64,000 nt of DNA from Oxytricha trifallax (Eukaryota; Ciliophora; Spirotrichea; Sporadotrichida; Oxytrichidae): NCBI GenBank assembly GCA_000711775.1, contig ARYC01000745.1, positions 44,439 through 108,438 on the forward strand, in the 5' to 3' direction. How positions within the stretch are numbered: position 1 is the stretch's first letter; each line of letters starts with the position of its first letter. Positions 34,693 through 47,600 of the stretch are shown one piece after another. The position numbers and the translations under genes are program-made. The notes under the pieces were generated by a model that was not told the origin of the DNA, ran no database searches, and saw only the letters and a list, made by a program, of their open reading frames with translations.

Positions 34693-37600
34693 GATTATTT
34701 GTTAATTATTTTTATTATTATTTTTGCTTTTTAAAATTTATTGACAATTAATAAGGGTAATATGTACAAATAGGAAAAATTATTTCTTAAAAATATAAAG
34801 ATTTTCAAATAATTTATATTCAGGTAAAGTTGATTATAATTTCATTAAAAAATATGTTAATGCATATAAAAATTGGAAGAATAAACAAATTAAATCCAAG
34901 ATCGATACTTAAACTATTTATTAATAGGTATTAAAAAAATAAAATTTATATTTATACATATGGGGAGGAAGTTTCCTGCCCAGTCTTATGATAAAAAAAA
35001 ATTTTAGAGAGTTTCATGACAAGTTAAAATTCAAAAATTTTTCATAAATTTATTTTTAGCTAGCTACTTTCTAATATCAAAAAAAAATTTTAGTAATTTG
35101 ATTTTCAATAAATTTATAATAAATTAGCCTATGGCATAAAACTTAGAATTTTCCTAACTAATTAAATTAATTTAGATTTATGATAAAATTACCATTTATC
35201 AATATGTTCCTATTATATTAATTGTAGCTTTAGTCATATTAATTTACTAAATAATTCTTTATCTTAATTTCTTTAAGGATGTAAAATATATCCCCTAAAC
35301 AATTATAGGGGTTTTAAAATAAATTCATGTATGATTTATCAAAAATACATGAAATTGTTAAATATGAAAAATTTACTTGCCAGGGAAATTCATATATTAC
35401 GAAAATTTATTCCCAACGCTATTTATCTCCATTTCTGGTTGCATCAGTCATAAAACACTTGATTACCTTTAAATGCCGTATTTGCTAGTGGTCAATGTTC
35501 TTTTTATTTGAAATGAAAAGGCAGAGGAAAATAGACTATTTTAATCATTATTTTTTAAAGAAATATTTCTCTAAACTTAATTAAATTTGGTCATTTTAAT
35601 TTTGCATAAGTGATTAATTTGTGACTATATAAAAATAAAAAGTTTTGCAGCCTAATTATCCATATGTCATTTTTCATTGATGATATAACTATAATAATAA
35701 TTACCATTCATTCTTTCTCTGCTACTTGTAAATATTTCTGATCAAGTAAGTCATTACTCTTATAAAGTTGAATTTCAACAGAAAATATAGCTATGTCTAT
35801 TTGTAAATTACATTTAAATTAATGAAACTTCTTCTTATGCAAAAGCAATTTAATATATTTTTTAGTTTTTAGCTTAGTTTCAAATTATAAAAAAAAACAT
35901 CATTAAAATACTTGAGGTATTCATCTTTGATTCAGAAAGCAGGCAGTAAGTTTATTCTAAATCTAGTTAATTACAGATGTTTTCCAGACTAATATTAACT
36001 CATATATAAATATATTCTAGCAGCTTATTTTTTAGCTGTTGGAGTTCTTAGTGTAAGCTTTACATTGCTTGCTATGAGAAACACCTTTTCCTAGGAGTAG
36101 AGTTTTCATCACTGGTTTCTAGCTTTATATTTGTCTCATACTTTTAATAATCATTATGTCTTATATTGATCTGACTAAACTCGAATATAAAATAAAGTCT
36201 CTGTAAGAAAAGAATATCTGAAATATGCAAATATCTTGAGTTTGTGAGATATTGTGCATTTCTCCCCCCCCCTTCTATCATATAATTTTTATTCAAGCGT
36301 CTTTAGCATATATTTTGATATCAAGAATAGGCATCTTGACAATATCTATAGAGTCTAAAAATTCATTTTTTTAGGCAAGTTTTCTTTCCAATACTTTAAA
36401 TATTAATACACTCAATCTTTGTCCCTTTTTTATTTTATTTTAAAATCTTTATGTTTTGTATAGTATTGAATATTATTGGCACCTCTAATTATTAACTAAT
36501 TCTCTCTAGTATTTATTTTCTTATCTTGCTAAGAGCGTTGAAAATAATAATTTTTTTTATAAAAGAGAATTAAAAATCTTCAAACACAAATAATAATTTT
36601 ATCATTACATCAACACTCATAGAATTAGCTAGACTAAAGTTCCCACATAATTTTTATCTTATTAGAAATAAAAAAGGAATTATTAATTATTCGCGGATCA
36701 TTATAGCATAAAAATCTATTAAATTTTCTGAAATTGTTTTTTAGGAATTAAAATAATATTGTTGATTCATCACCTACATTTTAAACGTTGGCTACGAGGC
36801 TTAAAATAATATTATTAAGCTTATTATAAATGTTATTGAAACATAAATAAATCTATAATTAAATTCTAAAGGTTTATTTATATATTATTAATGTATAAAA
36901 TTTACATTTTCTATAAAAGAAAATAATACTGGAATATAGAGAAACCTTCTTATTTCAAGGTAAATTTGTATATTTATGTTTTTAAAATTAAAATTATCAT
37001 ATAAATCTATAAAGAATTAGTAATCATTAAACTAGTATAGAAATATTATCAATTTAATCATGAACTGAGGCAATTTGTGGATAATATATTGTCGGTGTTC
37101 ATTAATTATGAAGCTCTAAATAATCATTTTAGAGCTCAATATTTAGTTAGTATAATTTCATATATATATAGATTTTTTTAATCATTAATCAAACTTAATA
37201 TAATTCAAAAATATTTTATATGAAAGTTCTATTTTAAAAACTAGAGATCATTTATTCTATATTTTTTTGACTAATTTATAATGTAATTTTTTTTTAACAA
37301 ATATATTTTTATGCATTTTAACTAATTATTGAAGGAAAAAAATTGAAATTTACTAATTATTCATAAAATTAAGGTCAAACAAATATAGCAAATAGCGGAA
37401 AAATTATCAATTTATTGCTTTTTTTACTAATATTTCAAAGCAATGTTGATATGTAGAAGTTTGAAATGGTGTTATCATCGATGACTTATGCATTTTTTAT
37501 AATTTATTTATAATTATACTGCAGTTTACTGGGGATCTAATTACATGAAATCATGAGGAATTATTCATAATATTTTTTAAATAAAGCGTTAATTATTTTT

Positions 37601-37774
37601 AGAAATATACAAAAAAGCTAGTAAATTTAATAGATGATTAATCATAGAAAGATGAAGAAAAATCTAAGACCTATATAAAAGTCTTAAGGTATTGTAATAC
37701 TTCATTATTCAACAAAAACAAAATATTGCCGAGTTACAATACTATATCAAAAACTCTTGGTTTATTTCAATAGC
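34693..37774. other. Mostly gene-free AT-rich region
   Basis: Notable items only: a solo TGGGGAGGAAGTTTCCTGCC (34961-34980) matching the ends of the element at 51159-51562; a possible transmembrane exon near 36020-36165 (YFLAVGVLSVSFTLLAMR); and a C10 run at 36264-36273. Nothing else supported. Confidence 0.4.
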
Positions 37775-39050
37775 ATGTTCAAAAACATTAATCCCATAAA
37801 CAACTGCATGCAAAGGATAGCAAAAGAGTCAAGCCCACAAGAGCTTAACCTTTACCAAAATAATTCCAACGAAACATTCGATGCCATTAATTATTAGAGA
37901 AGCAGAAATGTCTTCTGATTGAGAGTAGAGTCCTCCTTCTCACTAATAGGTACCCATACTACTATTTCACTGCTTCTCAATTTTATAAAATCTACATGAA
38001 GAATGATTATAAGATTTAAAATGGTGAACAATAACTATACATATCACATTTGTAAATGTGGCTTCAAGAATTATTGTAAGTTCATATAAAATTTTAATTG
38101 ATTCTCGAACTTTCCAATTAAGACTACTCAATAATATTCTATAAAATGATCATAAAAAATTTCTGCAAGTTATTTATAAGAATAGTGATATACTACTCAA
38201 ATTTTTGTAGAAAAATGAGATTTTACTAAAAACTAAGCTTTTTAAATTTATATGAAATTCAAAAAATAAATTTTCATTTGTAATACCAAATTGAATAAAG
38301 ACTTTTAAAAATATATTTCTTATCAATATAATGTGCGGCTCAAATTCACGAATTTCAATAAGAGACTCAAGAATCTACTCAGGATTCAAAACTACTAATC
38401 AGAAATAATGTTTAAAACTGTAAGTTAATTTCAAATTATTTTATATTATGTTAAGAAATAGGGAGACAATGTCAAAGGATATGACTTTAGGGTGCTCTAG
38501 TAAAAATTCAGATCAAAGTAGGATATGATTACCTTCATAATATTTAAAAGTAAGCTTCAGCAATTGTAACTTTTGTAGAGGAGTACTGTCTTCCACATAT
38601 CAGCAAATTACGATGCGATTCTAAAAGGATTTGGCTAATGGGTGAAAACATCAAATAAAAATGAACAGACATATAAATTTCATTATGCCCCACTATAAAG
38701 AGCATTCAGACAATTGACACTCATGTTCAAAAAGAAGCATGGATACAAGGAGATTGAAGAGATCATGTGGTTGAAGCTTAAAAATGCTGGTATAATACAT
38801 TAAGAATGGGGCGACTATTCTTGAAATTGTTTTGAAAAGTTTCATTATCGCTAAAAAGTCTTTGACTAAGGTATCGTGTCTTATGACTGAGCTGAGATTG
38901 TGTTGATACCTACCGGTAGAGACCATTTGAGAAAGCCAAAAGAAATTTATAGCTTTGTGCAAAAGAAGCGCCTTGTTAAGCTGAACAAGGAAAGCTTATG
39001 AAAAGAATCACAATATTCAGTCATTATGGGCCTCTTTTGGAAATAAGCTA
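37775..39050 (+). CDS. Zinc-finger-like gene with an MT-A70-like C-terminal motif
   Basis: ATG 37775 opens MFKNINPINNCMQRIAKESS ... NNSNETFDAINY. Near 38021 another frame has YHICKCGFKNY, close to the CECGKRYSH finger of the gene at 58885, followed by a GTAAG donor. From about 38460 one frame reads VLQQKFRSKQDM, FHYAPLQRAFRQLTLMFKKK, then after TGA codons at 38829 and 38890 EIVLIPTGRDHLRKPKEIY. The last block resembles the xKPxEIY motif near the end of MT-A70 domains. The order (C-terminal motif before the catalytic part at 39590-40329) suggests a rearranged gene or two separate genes. Several TGAs are unexplained. Confidence 0.4.
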
Positions 39051-39589
39051 ACATAGTAATATAATTGCAAATAGTTAAAATTAAAAAAATGTATAGTTGT
39101 ATATCTTATTTTTGCCTTACTTTTATTTTAGTGAAAATTTTTCATGATTTTATTGACAATAGATCTTGGTCTACTTGCTCTGTTTTTTTATTCCTGCTCA
39201 AAATTGGCCCAGATATAAAATATCCAAAGAGAAGTATCAATAGATATAATGCTATTCTATTTACTGAATTAATTTCAATTTTCCTATAATTTAATTAAAT
39301 AACATCAAATTTTAAGCAAAATAGATTGTTTAATTTCTTTTTTCTGTTAATCCACTTCGACTATTTATCGGAATCTTGCATTGAATTTATTGGCTCTGTA
39401 ATTCTATTTAACAACATAATTATTATTTAATATAAATTAGACCTAAGTTAGAGAAATTAAGATTCTTACTAGGTAGATGCATTTTCTTTTTAATCATGAA
39501 ATAAAGTTTTTTGCTAGCTAATACCAAGCAATGCCGCTTTTCTTAGTAAATTGTCGCTCATTTTATAAATACAATTAAAAATCATACAT

Positions 39590-40329
39590 TCTCTTTAAAA
39601 TATACCTTCATACGAGAGAAAGAGACTATCCTAAAAATATTAGAGAGCTTTCAAGAAATTAGTTTTAAATTTCTTAATTAAAGTGATAATTTATATGGCA
39701 ACAAATGTTTTAAAATTGAAACTTTTGAAAAATACCTCAACGAATTCAGAATTTCAAGAGAATCTTATTATGAAACTTAAGAACTAAAGATTGGTCGATA
39801 ATCTTACCTTGATATCAAAGCAATTGAAAATAAGAGACTACAGTAAGAAAAGTACAGAAAATAAATTTATAATTAGTTTATTAATTTCTTGAAATAAAAA
39901 GAGAGACTTCAGCATAAATACCTTGACTAAAAATTTGATACTCCTCAAATTAGAAATAGAGCTGATGTTTTCAAAAAGGATGCGCTTAAGATTGTTGGAG
40001 AAAAATAAATTGAACTTCGAGGTGAGTTATTCGCAGGAAATGAAATAGACTATCCATGGCTTCTTGATTTTGAGAATAAATAAGAAAAACAATTCTTAAA
40101 TTATAAAACTCAGTTCATCCAGAACTTATTTAACTTGAAGATCGAACATCTTCAAGACCAAGGTTTTTGTTTTATGTGGACTGTTTCAAGTTATTTTACA
40201 ATGGAAATAGCATTCTTATGATACAAAGGCTTCAGGTAATTTAATTATACTTATTAATAATAAATCTAGGGTCGTTGATCAAATCGTGTACTTGAAAAAT
40301 ACTAAGAAAGGAGGTTATGTGAATAGAAT
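39590..40329 (+). CDS. MT-A70-like gene, 3' end cut by TBE B
   Basis: A long frame reads HTRERDYPKNIRESFQEIS, FRISRESYYETQELKIG, KRLQQEKYRKQIYNQ, then LNLKIEHLQDQGFCFMWTVSS, the strand-W block of MT-A70 enzymes. The DPPW site is not present where expected, so it may be a non-catalytic partner of the METTL14/MTA9 kind (inference). A TGA lies at 40219. A 34-nt intron (40236-40269) joins YKGFR to VVDQIVYLKNTKKGGYVNRI, which again fits MT-A70. The frame then hits TBE B at 40330, and the rest of the domain is missing here. Confidence 0.6.
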
Positions 40330-41523
40330 CAAAACCCCAAAACTCTTTCAGTAGTTTGATTGAGTTTTTGATTGATAAAGGAGATTATTAGTGCATACTT
40401 TATTAGGGTTTAAATAGGGTTTATGTAGGGGTTTTATGTTTAAATATGAGTAATTTAAGTGACTATAACAAGCGAGATTTTAAAATATTTCACACAAAAA
40501 AAAGCTTAGAGTCATGCGACAATTCTCTGAATTTTATCTTTCTAAGTTGTTGTCGATTGTATCTAACGTTTCTTCATTTTCATTGCTTGGTTTAAATATT
40601 ATAGAGTATGCAAGTTCTCTGAGACCTCCATATATTCTATTTTTATCGAGATATTGTTTGATTCTCTGCTTAGAATATCTTTCACCTCTGCAGCTAAAGT
40701 AATCGTTTCTTGGCATGTCGCTCGCTCTCTATTATTATTACTGCTAGAGCTCGGATATCCCATTAAGTGTCTCCATCTCTCCAATCCTCTCTCTCTCTGG
40801 GAAATATCTAGGAGTGCCGTATACAATTCCTTATGCAGAGGCTTGCACTCTTTGAGCTCTGTCGAAGTCAATAATATAAACTCTAAGAGGCTGAAAGTTC
40901 ATCATGATGTTCTCTGGCTTTAAGTCTCTATGAACATAACCTAGCTTGTGAAGCTCTTCAATCCCCTCAACTTTCTGCTATACTATCTTGTTAATTTATT
41001 TCTGACATCTATTGTCAGATAAGAATTCTCTGTAAGTCATTTCAAGTATAGGAAGCCTGAACGCTACATGATCTTTACCAAGTAAAATAGCATCAAGCTA
41101 GATGATATGTATGGACTCATTTAACTTTGCCTTTTAAAGAGCATAATACTCATTAGCAAATTCCATTTGGAACTTGTAATCAGCAAGGAAGTAATTGAAA
41201 GGATATATCTTGTAAGCATATTAGTCATCTGTAATTACTCTCTTCTCTATTTATCCTCTAGAGTGAGGTAGCTTTTTAGGCAAGAATCTTAGTCAATAAT
41301 TTTTAATATAGGAATCTTCATTGCCTCTATTTTAACCATGATTTTATTGATCTCAGAGACTGGAAAGTTCTTGACTGCTTTATTCATTTTAACTTACTTC
41401 TAGACTTCAATTCTAAGAGACTCCACTGGGTTTCTTGATCTTCTCTTTTATAGGAATCTATTCCCTGTAGATTCATGAATAAAGACAAAAACTTTAATTG
41501 TGCTTTTACTTTAAGTGAACTTC
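40330..41523 (-). mobile_element. TBE B fragment
   Basis: Left end CAAAACCCCAAAAC at 40330, preceded by AAT, with the terminal repeat shared by TBE A. It then holds the 57-kDa gene in reverse. The homology stops at about 41523 inside the second zinc finger and continues directly as transposase of another element (C). Confidence 0.8.
40490..41523 (-). pseudogene. TBE 57-kDa zinc-finger/kinase gene, 5'-truncated (copy B)
   Basis: Reads from a broken second zinc finger (41523) through the kinase to TGA 40492-40490. The legible C-terminal part is MPRNDYFSCRGERYSKQRIKQYLDK and LRELAYSIIFKPSNENEE, then a one-base deletion relative to copy A. The first finger and N-terminus are missing. Not functional. 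Confidence 0.75.
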
Positions 41524-41629
41524 CACTTGATGCATGACCTACCTATCGACACAGTAGACTTTATTAAAAGCTCAGCGAAGAGAGTAGTTAACTAATTGGT
41601 TTAAAAGTGTGCTAAAGAAGGGAGAGTGA
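41524..41629 (+). pseudogene. TBE transposase, C-terminal fragment (copy C)
   Basis: HLMHDLPIDTVDFIKSSAKR and NQLVQKCAKEGE followed by TGA 41627-41629. All catalytic residues are gone. Confidence 0.8.
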
Positions 41630-41673
41630 ATGTTTATAAATAAGTTTTGTAGTTAAGTTAATGAATATATAAG

Positions 41674-42439
41674 TCACATTTAAAATTCTTTAAAGGCAGC
41701 TGGCTTCTCTTTCTTTCTTCTCTTCTTGATTCCCTCCTCCTAAGTTTCTTCTCTTGCTGCCAGCTCCCTCCTGCATCTATGTTCATTTAATCTGGTGACT
41801 GAACATATGAATAAATTCTATTACTAACTTCATAATTTTTCTCCTACTTTCACTCTCTTTGAAGCTTGCTCTATTCCTTCATCAAGAAGATGCCAGTACC
41901 AGATTTTTCTAAAGATGTAAGCTTGAAATCTTACTTGAAATATATTGGTGCTTCTGCAACTCTGGTAGCCAGCTCTTACTTATCTTGATCCCCTGTTTAT
42001 CCTTATATTCTGAAGAGATGCTGTACCTTTTATTATGAGATTCTTGAATAATTTCTTTCAAGTAATCACCTTTAATTGTTGCAAGAATGCCAAAGAAATA
42101 GTTTCTTTCAGGTAGTTTATTTGACAACTGCTTCTTAGTAGACAGGTACAGCTTAACCTCTGGGTCATTAATTGCATCATCATATAAGTTAGTCACTGAG
42201 ATTTCAGGATATTTTGGAATCTCTGCAAACTTCACATCTTAAGTTTTCAATGTTTTCTTTTCTTCGCAGAGTATTGCTCTTAGAAATGAAATTTTAGTAT
42301 CCATCGTTGGCAGGAAAATACCAACTACATATTCAATATGAGTTATTATGAGTTAATGACCTTACTGCACCAGGTAGCGATGCAAATCCTCCTTACTTCT
42401 AAACATTTTAATCAATTCTTGTGCTTGCAGTCTTTTCAT
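41674..42439 (-). CDS. TBE 22-kDa protein (copy C)
   Basis: First usable ATG at 42439 (MKRLQAQELIKMFRSKEDL). The upstream ATG used in copy A reads ATA here. After a short intron near 42340-42385: VGIFLPTMDTKISFLRAIL, KFAEIPKYPEISVTNLYDDA, SNKLPERNYFFGILATIKGD and QGIKISKSWLPELQKHQYIS. A further intron near 41905 leads to the basic tail (IKKRRKKEKPAAFKEF) and TGA 41676-41674. This is the best preserved 22-kDa copy in the window. Its role is unknown. Confidence 0.8.
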
Positions 42440-42779
42440 TGCATCATCCCCTGACTCTATCTTGTCAAAAGATCTAAGAAATGATATTCAAATTTAAGTT
42501 TAATATACCTTTGTAAAACTTAATATTAAATATGAGCATCCTATAGCAGGTCAAACTCTAAGAAGGATATGGAGAAGGTTTAGAGAACTAGTTTCAAACT
42601 TGAGAGATTATTATTATTATTTAATGCTGTATGGAAATTAATACTGGGGCTTAAGCCAGCCTTAAAGATAGACAAGATAGTTTCAAGCTTTGATTTTTGG
42701 GCATCCAACTCAATCCGTCCAAGGGCCAACTTGAGAGATTGATATCAATTTCTACTGTTATAGTTTCATATTTTTAAAT

Positions 42780-42910
42780 TTAAATTGATACGTACTTAAT
42801 TAGGAGCAGCTCCTAAAATGCTAGTAATTAATTAGGAGCACTCTAAATTTAATCATAAAATCACAAAATACCTCCTAATGCAGTGAGTACTTAATTAGGT
42901 GCACCTTCTA
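42780..42910. promoter_or_regulatory. Repeated TTAATTAGGAG motifs between divergent TBE genes
   Basis: TTAATTAGGAG or near copies occur at about 42797, 42831 and 42892, with an inverse GGAGCAGCTCC. Same place as in TBE A. Candidate bidirectional promoter. Confidence 0.35.
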
Positions 42911-43285
42911 AATCCGAACATACTTTAATCAACTTATTATTGAAAAAAGAAATGGTTACTTCCTAACCCATATTTAGTGCTGGATCGTCTCTAAACACTC
43001 ATATTTCTTGTCTAATACTTTAAGAACTTCCCTTGAAACTTGTTGGCTTGCAAAGCTTTCATATAAACTCTCAGTAATAGAGGCAGCTTTATAATTTTAA
43101 ATTCAAATTTCTTTATGAGCGTTAACATCTTACCAAAAACAACAGCCCTTACATCAAACTAAATGAGACTTACCTTTGGCAGCAATAAAAAGTGTCATAG
43201 CTGTGAGATAAACTTTCTTAAAGAACTACCGAAGCTATCACTTGAGATCTCTGTTATAAAAATAGAAATTAATAATTGAAAATAA

Positions 43286-44568
43286 ATGGCAAACAAGTGT
43301 GTGGGAGACAGAGAGGAGGAGAAAGGTATTAATGAAATTCCTATACAAACTGAAGAAGCTGAAGTCTATTTTTGTGAGCTGTGTGAGAGAGATTTTGCTC
43401 ATAAATCAAGCTGGTACAGACATAAGAAAGACCATAAAGAAGCCAAGCCTACTGTATACTTAAAGCATGACAAAGTTGATGGAAGGTATGATTGCTTTGA
43501 GTGCCATAAGCAATACTCTCATACAAGAGACTTAAAAAAGCATCTTTTAAAAGCCCTCAAGAAAGAAATATAAGTTGAAGATTAAGACACTCAACTTAAG
43601 TTGGTCTACAAAAGAAAAGCAAGAAAGCCTCTTTAAGTTGCTGAGCTAAAACAAGTAAGTGGATATGAGTATGTGAGGATTGCACGCATCCTTTTAGCAT
43701 CAGAAGTCACTAAAATCATGATTAAAATATAATACAAGAAAATTCAAGTACTTGCATAGATTGATTTAAATACTTCTCTCTAAAGCTACCTTATTCTAGA
43801 GAACTCCTATGACAAGAAAGTTATTAAGGATCATCAGTATGCTTACAAGGTATATCCTTTCAACTATCTCATTGGTGATGATAAATATTAAATGAAGTTT
43901 ACTAATGAGTATTAATTACTCATTCGGGCTATGTTTAAAGAGTGCAAATACATAATAAAGCTAGATGCTGTTCTCCTAGCCAAAGATCATTCAGCTTTCA
44001 GACTACAAATCTTTGAAATGACACTCAGAGATTTCATATCTGATCAAAGAAATCATAGATAGCTTGCATTAATAGCAACCTAAGCTATTCAAGGTATCAA
44101 AGAACTTCATAAGTTAGGCTTTGTTCACAGGGATCTCAAGCCTGAGAATATAATTTTGAACTTTTCACCCGTGACAGTAACAATTATTGATTTCAACAGA
44201 TCATTAAGAGTGGAAGTATCAAGGCTTGGAAGTGTTATGGGAACTCCAGGCTATTATCCAGAAAGAGAAGACTGGAGAGATGGTGACTTTCAATGGGATG
44301 TGTGGGCTATGGCAGCAATAATCATAGAGTGCGATATGCCGCGCAATGAATACTACTCTAGTCTATAAGGTGCGAGAAGGATGCCAAACAAAGAATAAAG
44401 CAATTTATTGACAAAACAAGAGTATCTCAATCAATGAAACAAATGGCAGAGTCAATAATAATAAAACCAAACTCAAGATCAGACATATCAATAGAGCAGA
44501 TAGAGTTGTGGTTAAGTAAGATAAACTTCAGGCCTCTACCACATGATCCAAAAGTGCATTTTGAGTGA
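43286..44568 (+). CDS. TBE 57-kDa zinc-finger/protein kinase (copy C)
   Basis: ATG 43286. Finger 1 is C30/C33/H46/H50 (FCELCERDFAHKSSWYRHKKDH). Finger 2 has C70/C73/H86, but the last His is lost. The kinase lobe carries YAYKVYPFNY (the putative ATP-Lys), HRDLKPENI (281-289), IIDFN (DFG changed to DFN, 302-304), GTPGYYPERED and DVWAMAAIIIE. A one-base deletion near 44370 shifts the frame; the homologous tail (QRIKQFIDK, RPLPHDPKVHFE) ends at TGA 44566-44568. HRD and the first finger are intact, so it decayed recently. Its TBE partner genes lie divergently upstream. Confidence 0.88.
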
Positions 44569-44607
44569 TTAAATTAAATACATTTACTATAAATTTCGCA
44601 TTTAAAC

Positions 44608-44685
44608 CTATGAATAACCCAAACCCAAACAAATTCCCTATAAATCAAAGCAATTGTAAACCTCATTAAGGGGTTTGGGGTTTTG
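44608..44685 (+). repeat. Right terminal inverted repeat of TBE C
   Basis: Inverse of the left end of TBE D (62122-62199): CCTCATTAAGGGG and TTTGATTTRTAGGGAATTTG are shared. It ends in the telomere-type G4T3G4T4G, then AAT. Confidence 0.85.
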
Positions 44686-44688
44686 AAT

Positions 44689-47600
44689 GAACAAACACGC
44701 CAAATTTCATAAACACTATGAATCAACATATAAATTATGTAGTAAATGACATTAATCAGATTAAAATATACACTAAAATTTAGCAATTAAAATTGACTAC
44801 CTAAACAGAATTCTTAAGATTATTAGAATTAAAGAGATAACCATTCATTCACGAACATTTGTCAATTTTTATTTGTTGGTATAACAAACATTACAGCTAT
44901 ACTGAGTATTTGTATCTCTTGGTAATCTTAAAAATAATCTAAAGCAAGAACACCAAAACTATAATCCAATAAGATCCTAAAACAACAATCTTAGATCCGT
45001 AACTCTTATTAAGCTGATGGAATGTCTTTGTGAAATAACCTGAAAATATTTGAATGTAATGATGAGAAAATATTAAGGTTTAGTCCAAAGATTCAAGAAT
45101 ATGCCAATCAATAGATCAATAAAACGAGATAATCTGTCCACATGTTTTAAAAAATATTTAACTCAGTATTCTAACATTGTTATTAAGTACATCTTTGACA
45201 AATCTAGTCATCTCCACAAATGGACATAATTTGACAACATTAAAAGAGATAATTATTTTTATTCGCAGGTCGAAGCCTCAGACATCGTTTGCACAACTAA
45301 ATGAATGGCCATGCCCACGATTAACAGCATAGAGAAAATTAGCTTTATCATTAATCCCAATGTCCATCCTCCTGTGAGAATTCAAACTAAACTGATAGTT
45401 GATTGTATCAATCATGTATGAAGATAGAATATATATAGAAAATTAAAACCAAAACTTGAATTAAAACTATAAAATAAACAAGGAAGATCCTTTATACATA
45501 CTGAGAGATGCAATCCCATTAATAAATAAATAAATCACTAATAAAGAGTAAGTAACTTTAATTAATTTTAACTTCAGAAATAATATTAATAAAATCAATT
45601 GAAAATAAACAGTACAGTTGAAATAATATTCTCATTTATAAACCAATTTAAGTTTTTTAATTATTTAATTGGAGTTGTATTAAATATAATCTTCAAATAT
45701 ATTTATTTAAATATCTACTATCACTTAATTTAAAGAGCTTTATATAAACTTTAATTTTAAAACTAATCAATTACATGAACATTTTGATTAAATATATTTA
45801 TTCTAAATTTAATTTCAATTTTTTTCATATTTTTTATTCATTTTTACGATGATGTGGTTTAATGCTTTTGTAAAGATATAGATTTTCATTTTTATTAAAT
45901 TTTTATATCATCTTTTTTTTTACTCTAATTATGTAAACTTCCCAATTTTATTAAAAATATTATTTTAATAACAAGTTTATTATTCACTATCATGGTTTAA
46001 GAATCTAAGACAAATACAAGACCTGAAAATGATTCTATGAAATGAACAAATATAAGTGTGCATATTAATGAGTTAAGTCTTAGTTTTATTAGTTTAAAAA
46101 TCAACTTATATTATTCCAATTTATAATACTTTTCGCATTTTAGACTTATATACTCCTGAATGCTTAAATTTGATCTGCTGAGAAGTTTACTTTTATTTGA
46201 CGCATGTAAAAACTTTTATATTTTCGAAAAATCCGCTTATTCTGACAAGTATCAGACATTAAGCAAGCACCTTTAATTGTAATATTTCAACATTAGAATT
46301 AAATATTAATTTTAATTAGAAATTGATTTATTTAACCTACAAAATGGGAAACGTTGTGTCAAAAAATATGAACTCTAAACATCAGTGTTAAAACAATATG
46401 TATGAGTAAAACTTTGTAAAAATTAGATACACCCTCTAAAACAAAAACTAAAAATACTACAACAACTACTTCAATCACAAAAACTATTGAAAAGTCAAAC
46501 CCCAATTTCTTAAGCTTAAAATCATCAGAAATATAACAATTGCCACTATTTTGGTTACTCCCTAAATTGAACTTGACATAGGAATTCCTGGGAGTTTCTG
46601 TTTCGACAATATTTATTATCTTATCTCCTAATAGCTTGCTGTGGTGATCTCTTAAGTTCACCCAAATATTTTAATAACTTATTATAAATTTAAGTATTGA
46701 AGATATTCAATCATGACAGGGATATCGCCTTGGTTGATAGATTCTTAAACTTTTATCAGGATTACATGATTGTCTAAGATACGGTTGAAAATCTTCAATT
46801 TTAAGCTTAATTTATAGAAGTACTTGATTTTATTGGGCTAGATCATGTATGCTTTTTTATTAGATAAGGTTTAAAGAGCACCTCGTTAACGTCAACAATT
46901 TTATTATTTTGTAGCATTATATCCAGAAGCATAATTAAATATTTTGAAAATAGGTTATTACATAAGATCCATTCATTTTCTTAAAATCATCAATCAACAT
47001 CTTTAATAAAAAGAAACATCTTATCGATGTTTTTATAATTATAATTTTGTTTTGATTTGCTTTAATTTTAATATTTTCATGACTTTGTTATTAAACTAAA
47101 ATTTTGTAAAAAAGTTTGAATTTTCGGAAATGTTTAATTGCAAATTGTGGAATTTTCCTTAAAAAATGGATTTTCTAATATGCAGTTACAACCTGTCCAT
47201 TTCTTTAAAAATTTATTCACTGAATTATACTTTATTTACTAATGCATTTGTTTAATTTGTTCGCTTAACTTAAAAATATTTCTTCCTTGAGCATACATAT
47301 GTTTCTGACAAATCCTTCTAAGCACCTCATTATCTTCAAAATATCATTAAATTTACAATCAATAATATTATTAATTAGTGCAAGTCATTACATATTGCAA
47401 TAACGAGATATTACCACTTACTTTCAAGGCATAATGATAAATTAAAAAAATGCTTGAATTTAATGTTTACATGATAATAACCAAGAAATTAACATCAAAT
47501 TGCTACAAATTTGCCATTTAATATGCATAAAATTCTTCAAAACCCCAAAACAAATTACTAAGATTAATGTTAAGCAATAGATAAGAAGTGTTACTTATAT

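Larger units (their letters stand above)
41524..44685 (+). mobile_element. TBE C, 5'-truncated
   Basis: Contains the last 35 codons of the transposase, the complete 22-kDa gene (-), the 57-kDa gene (+) and a right terminal repeat ending GGGGTTTGGGGTTTTG, followed by AAT. It belongs to the same subfamily as element D at 62122. Confidence 0.85.

Noticed and set aside
36264..36273. C10 homopolymer as a telomere remnant
   Set aside because: No A4 blocks are associated; a simple homopolymer or sequencing artefact is more likely.
40599..40923. Frames of about 90 codons on both strands in TBE B
   Set aside because: The 57-kDa kinase reading, collinear with copies A and C, uses a different frame; these are shadows.
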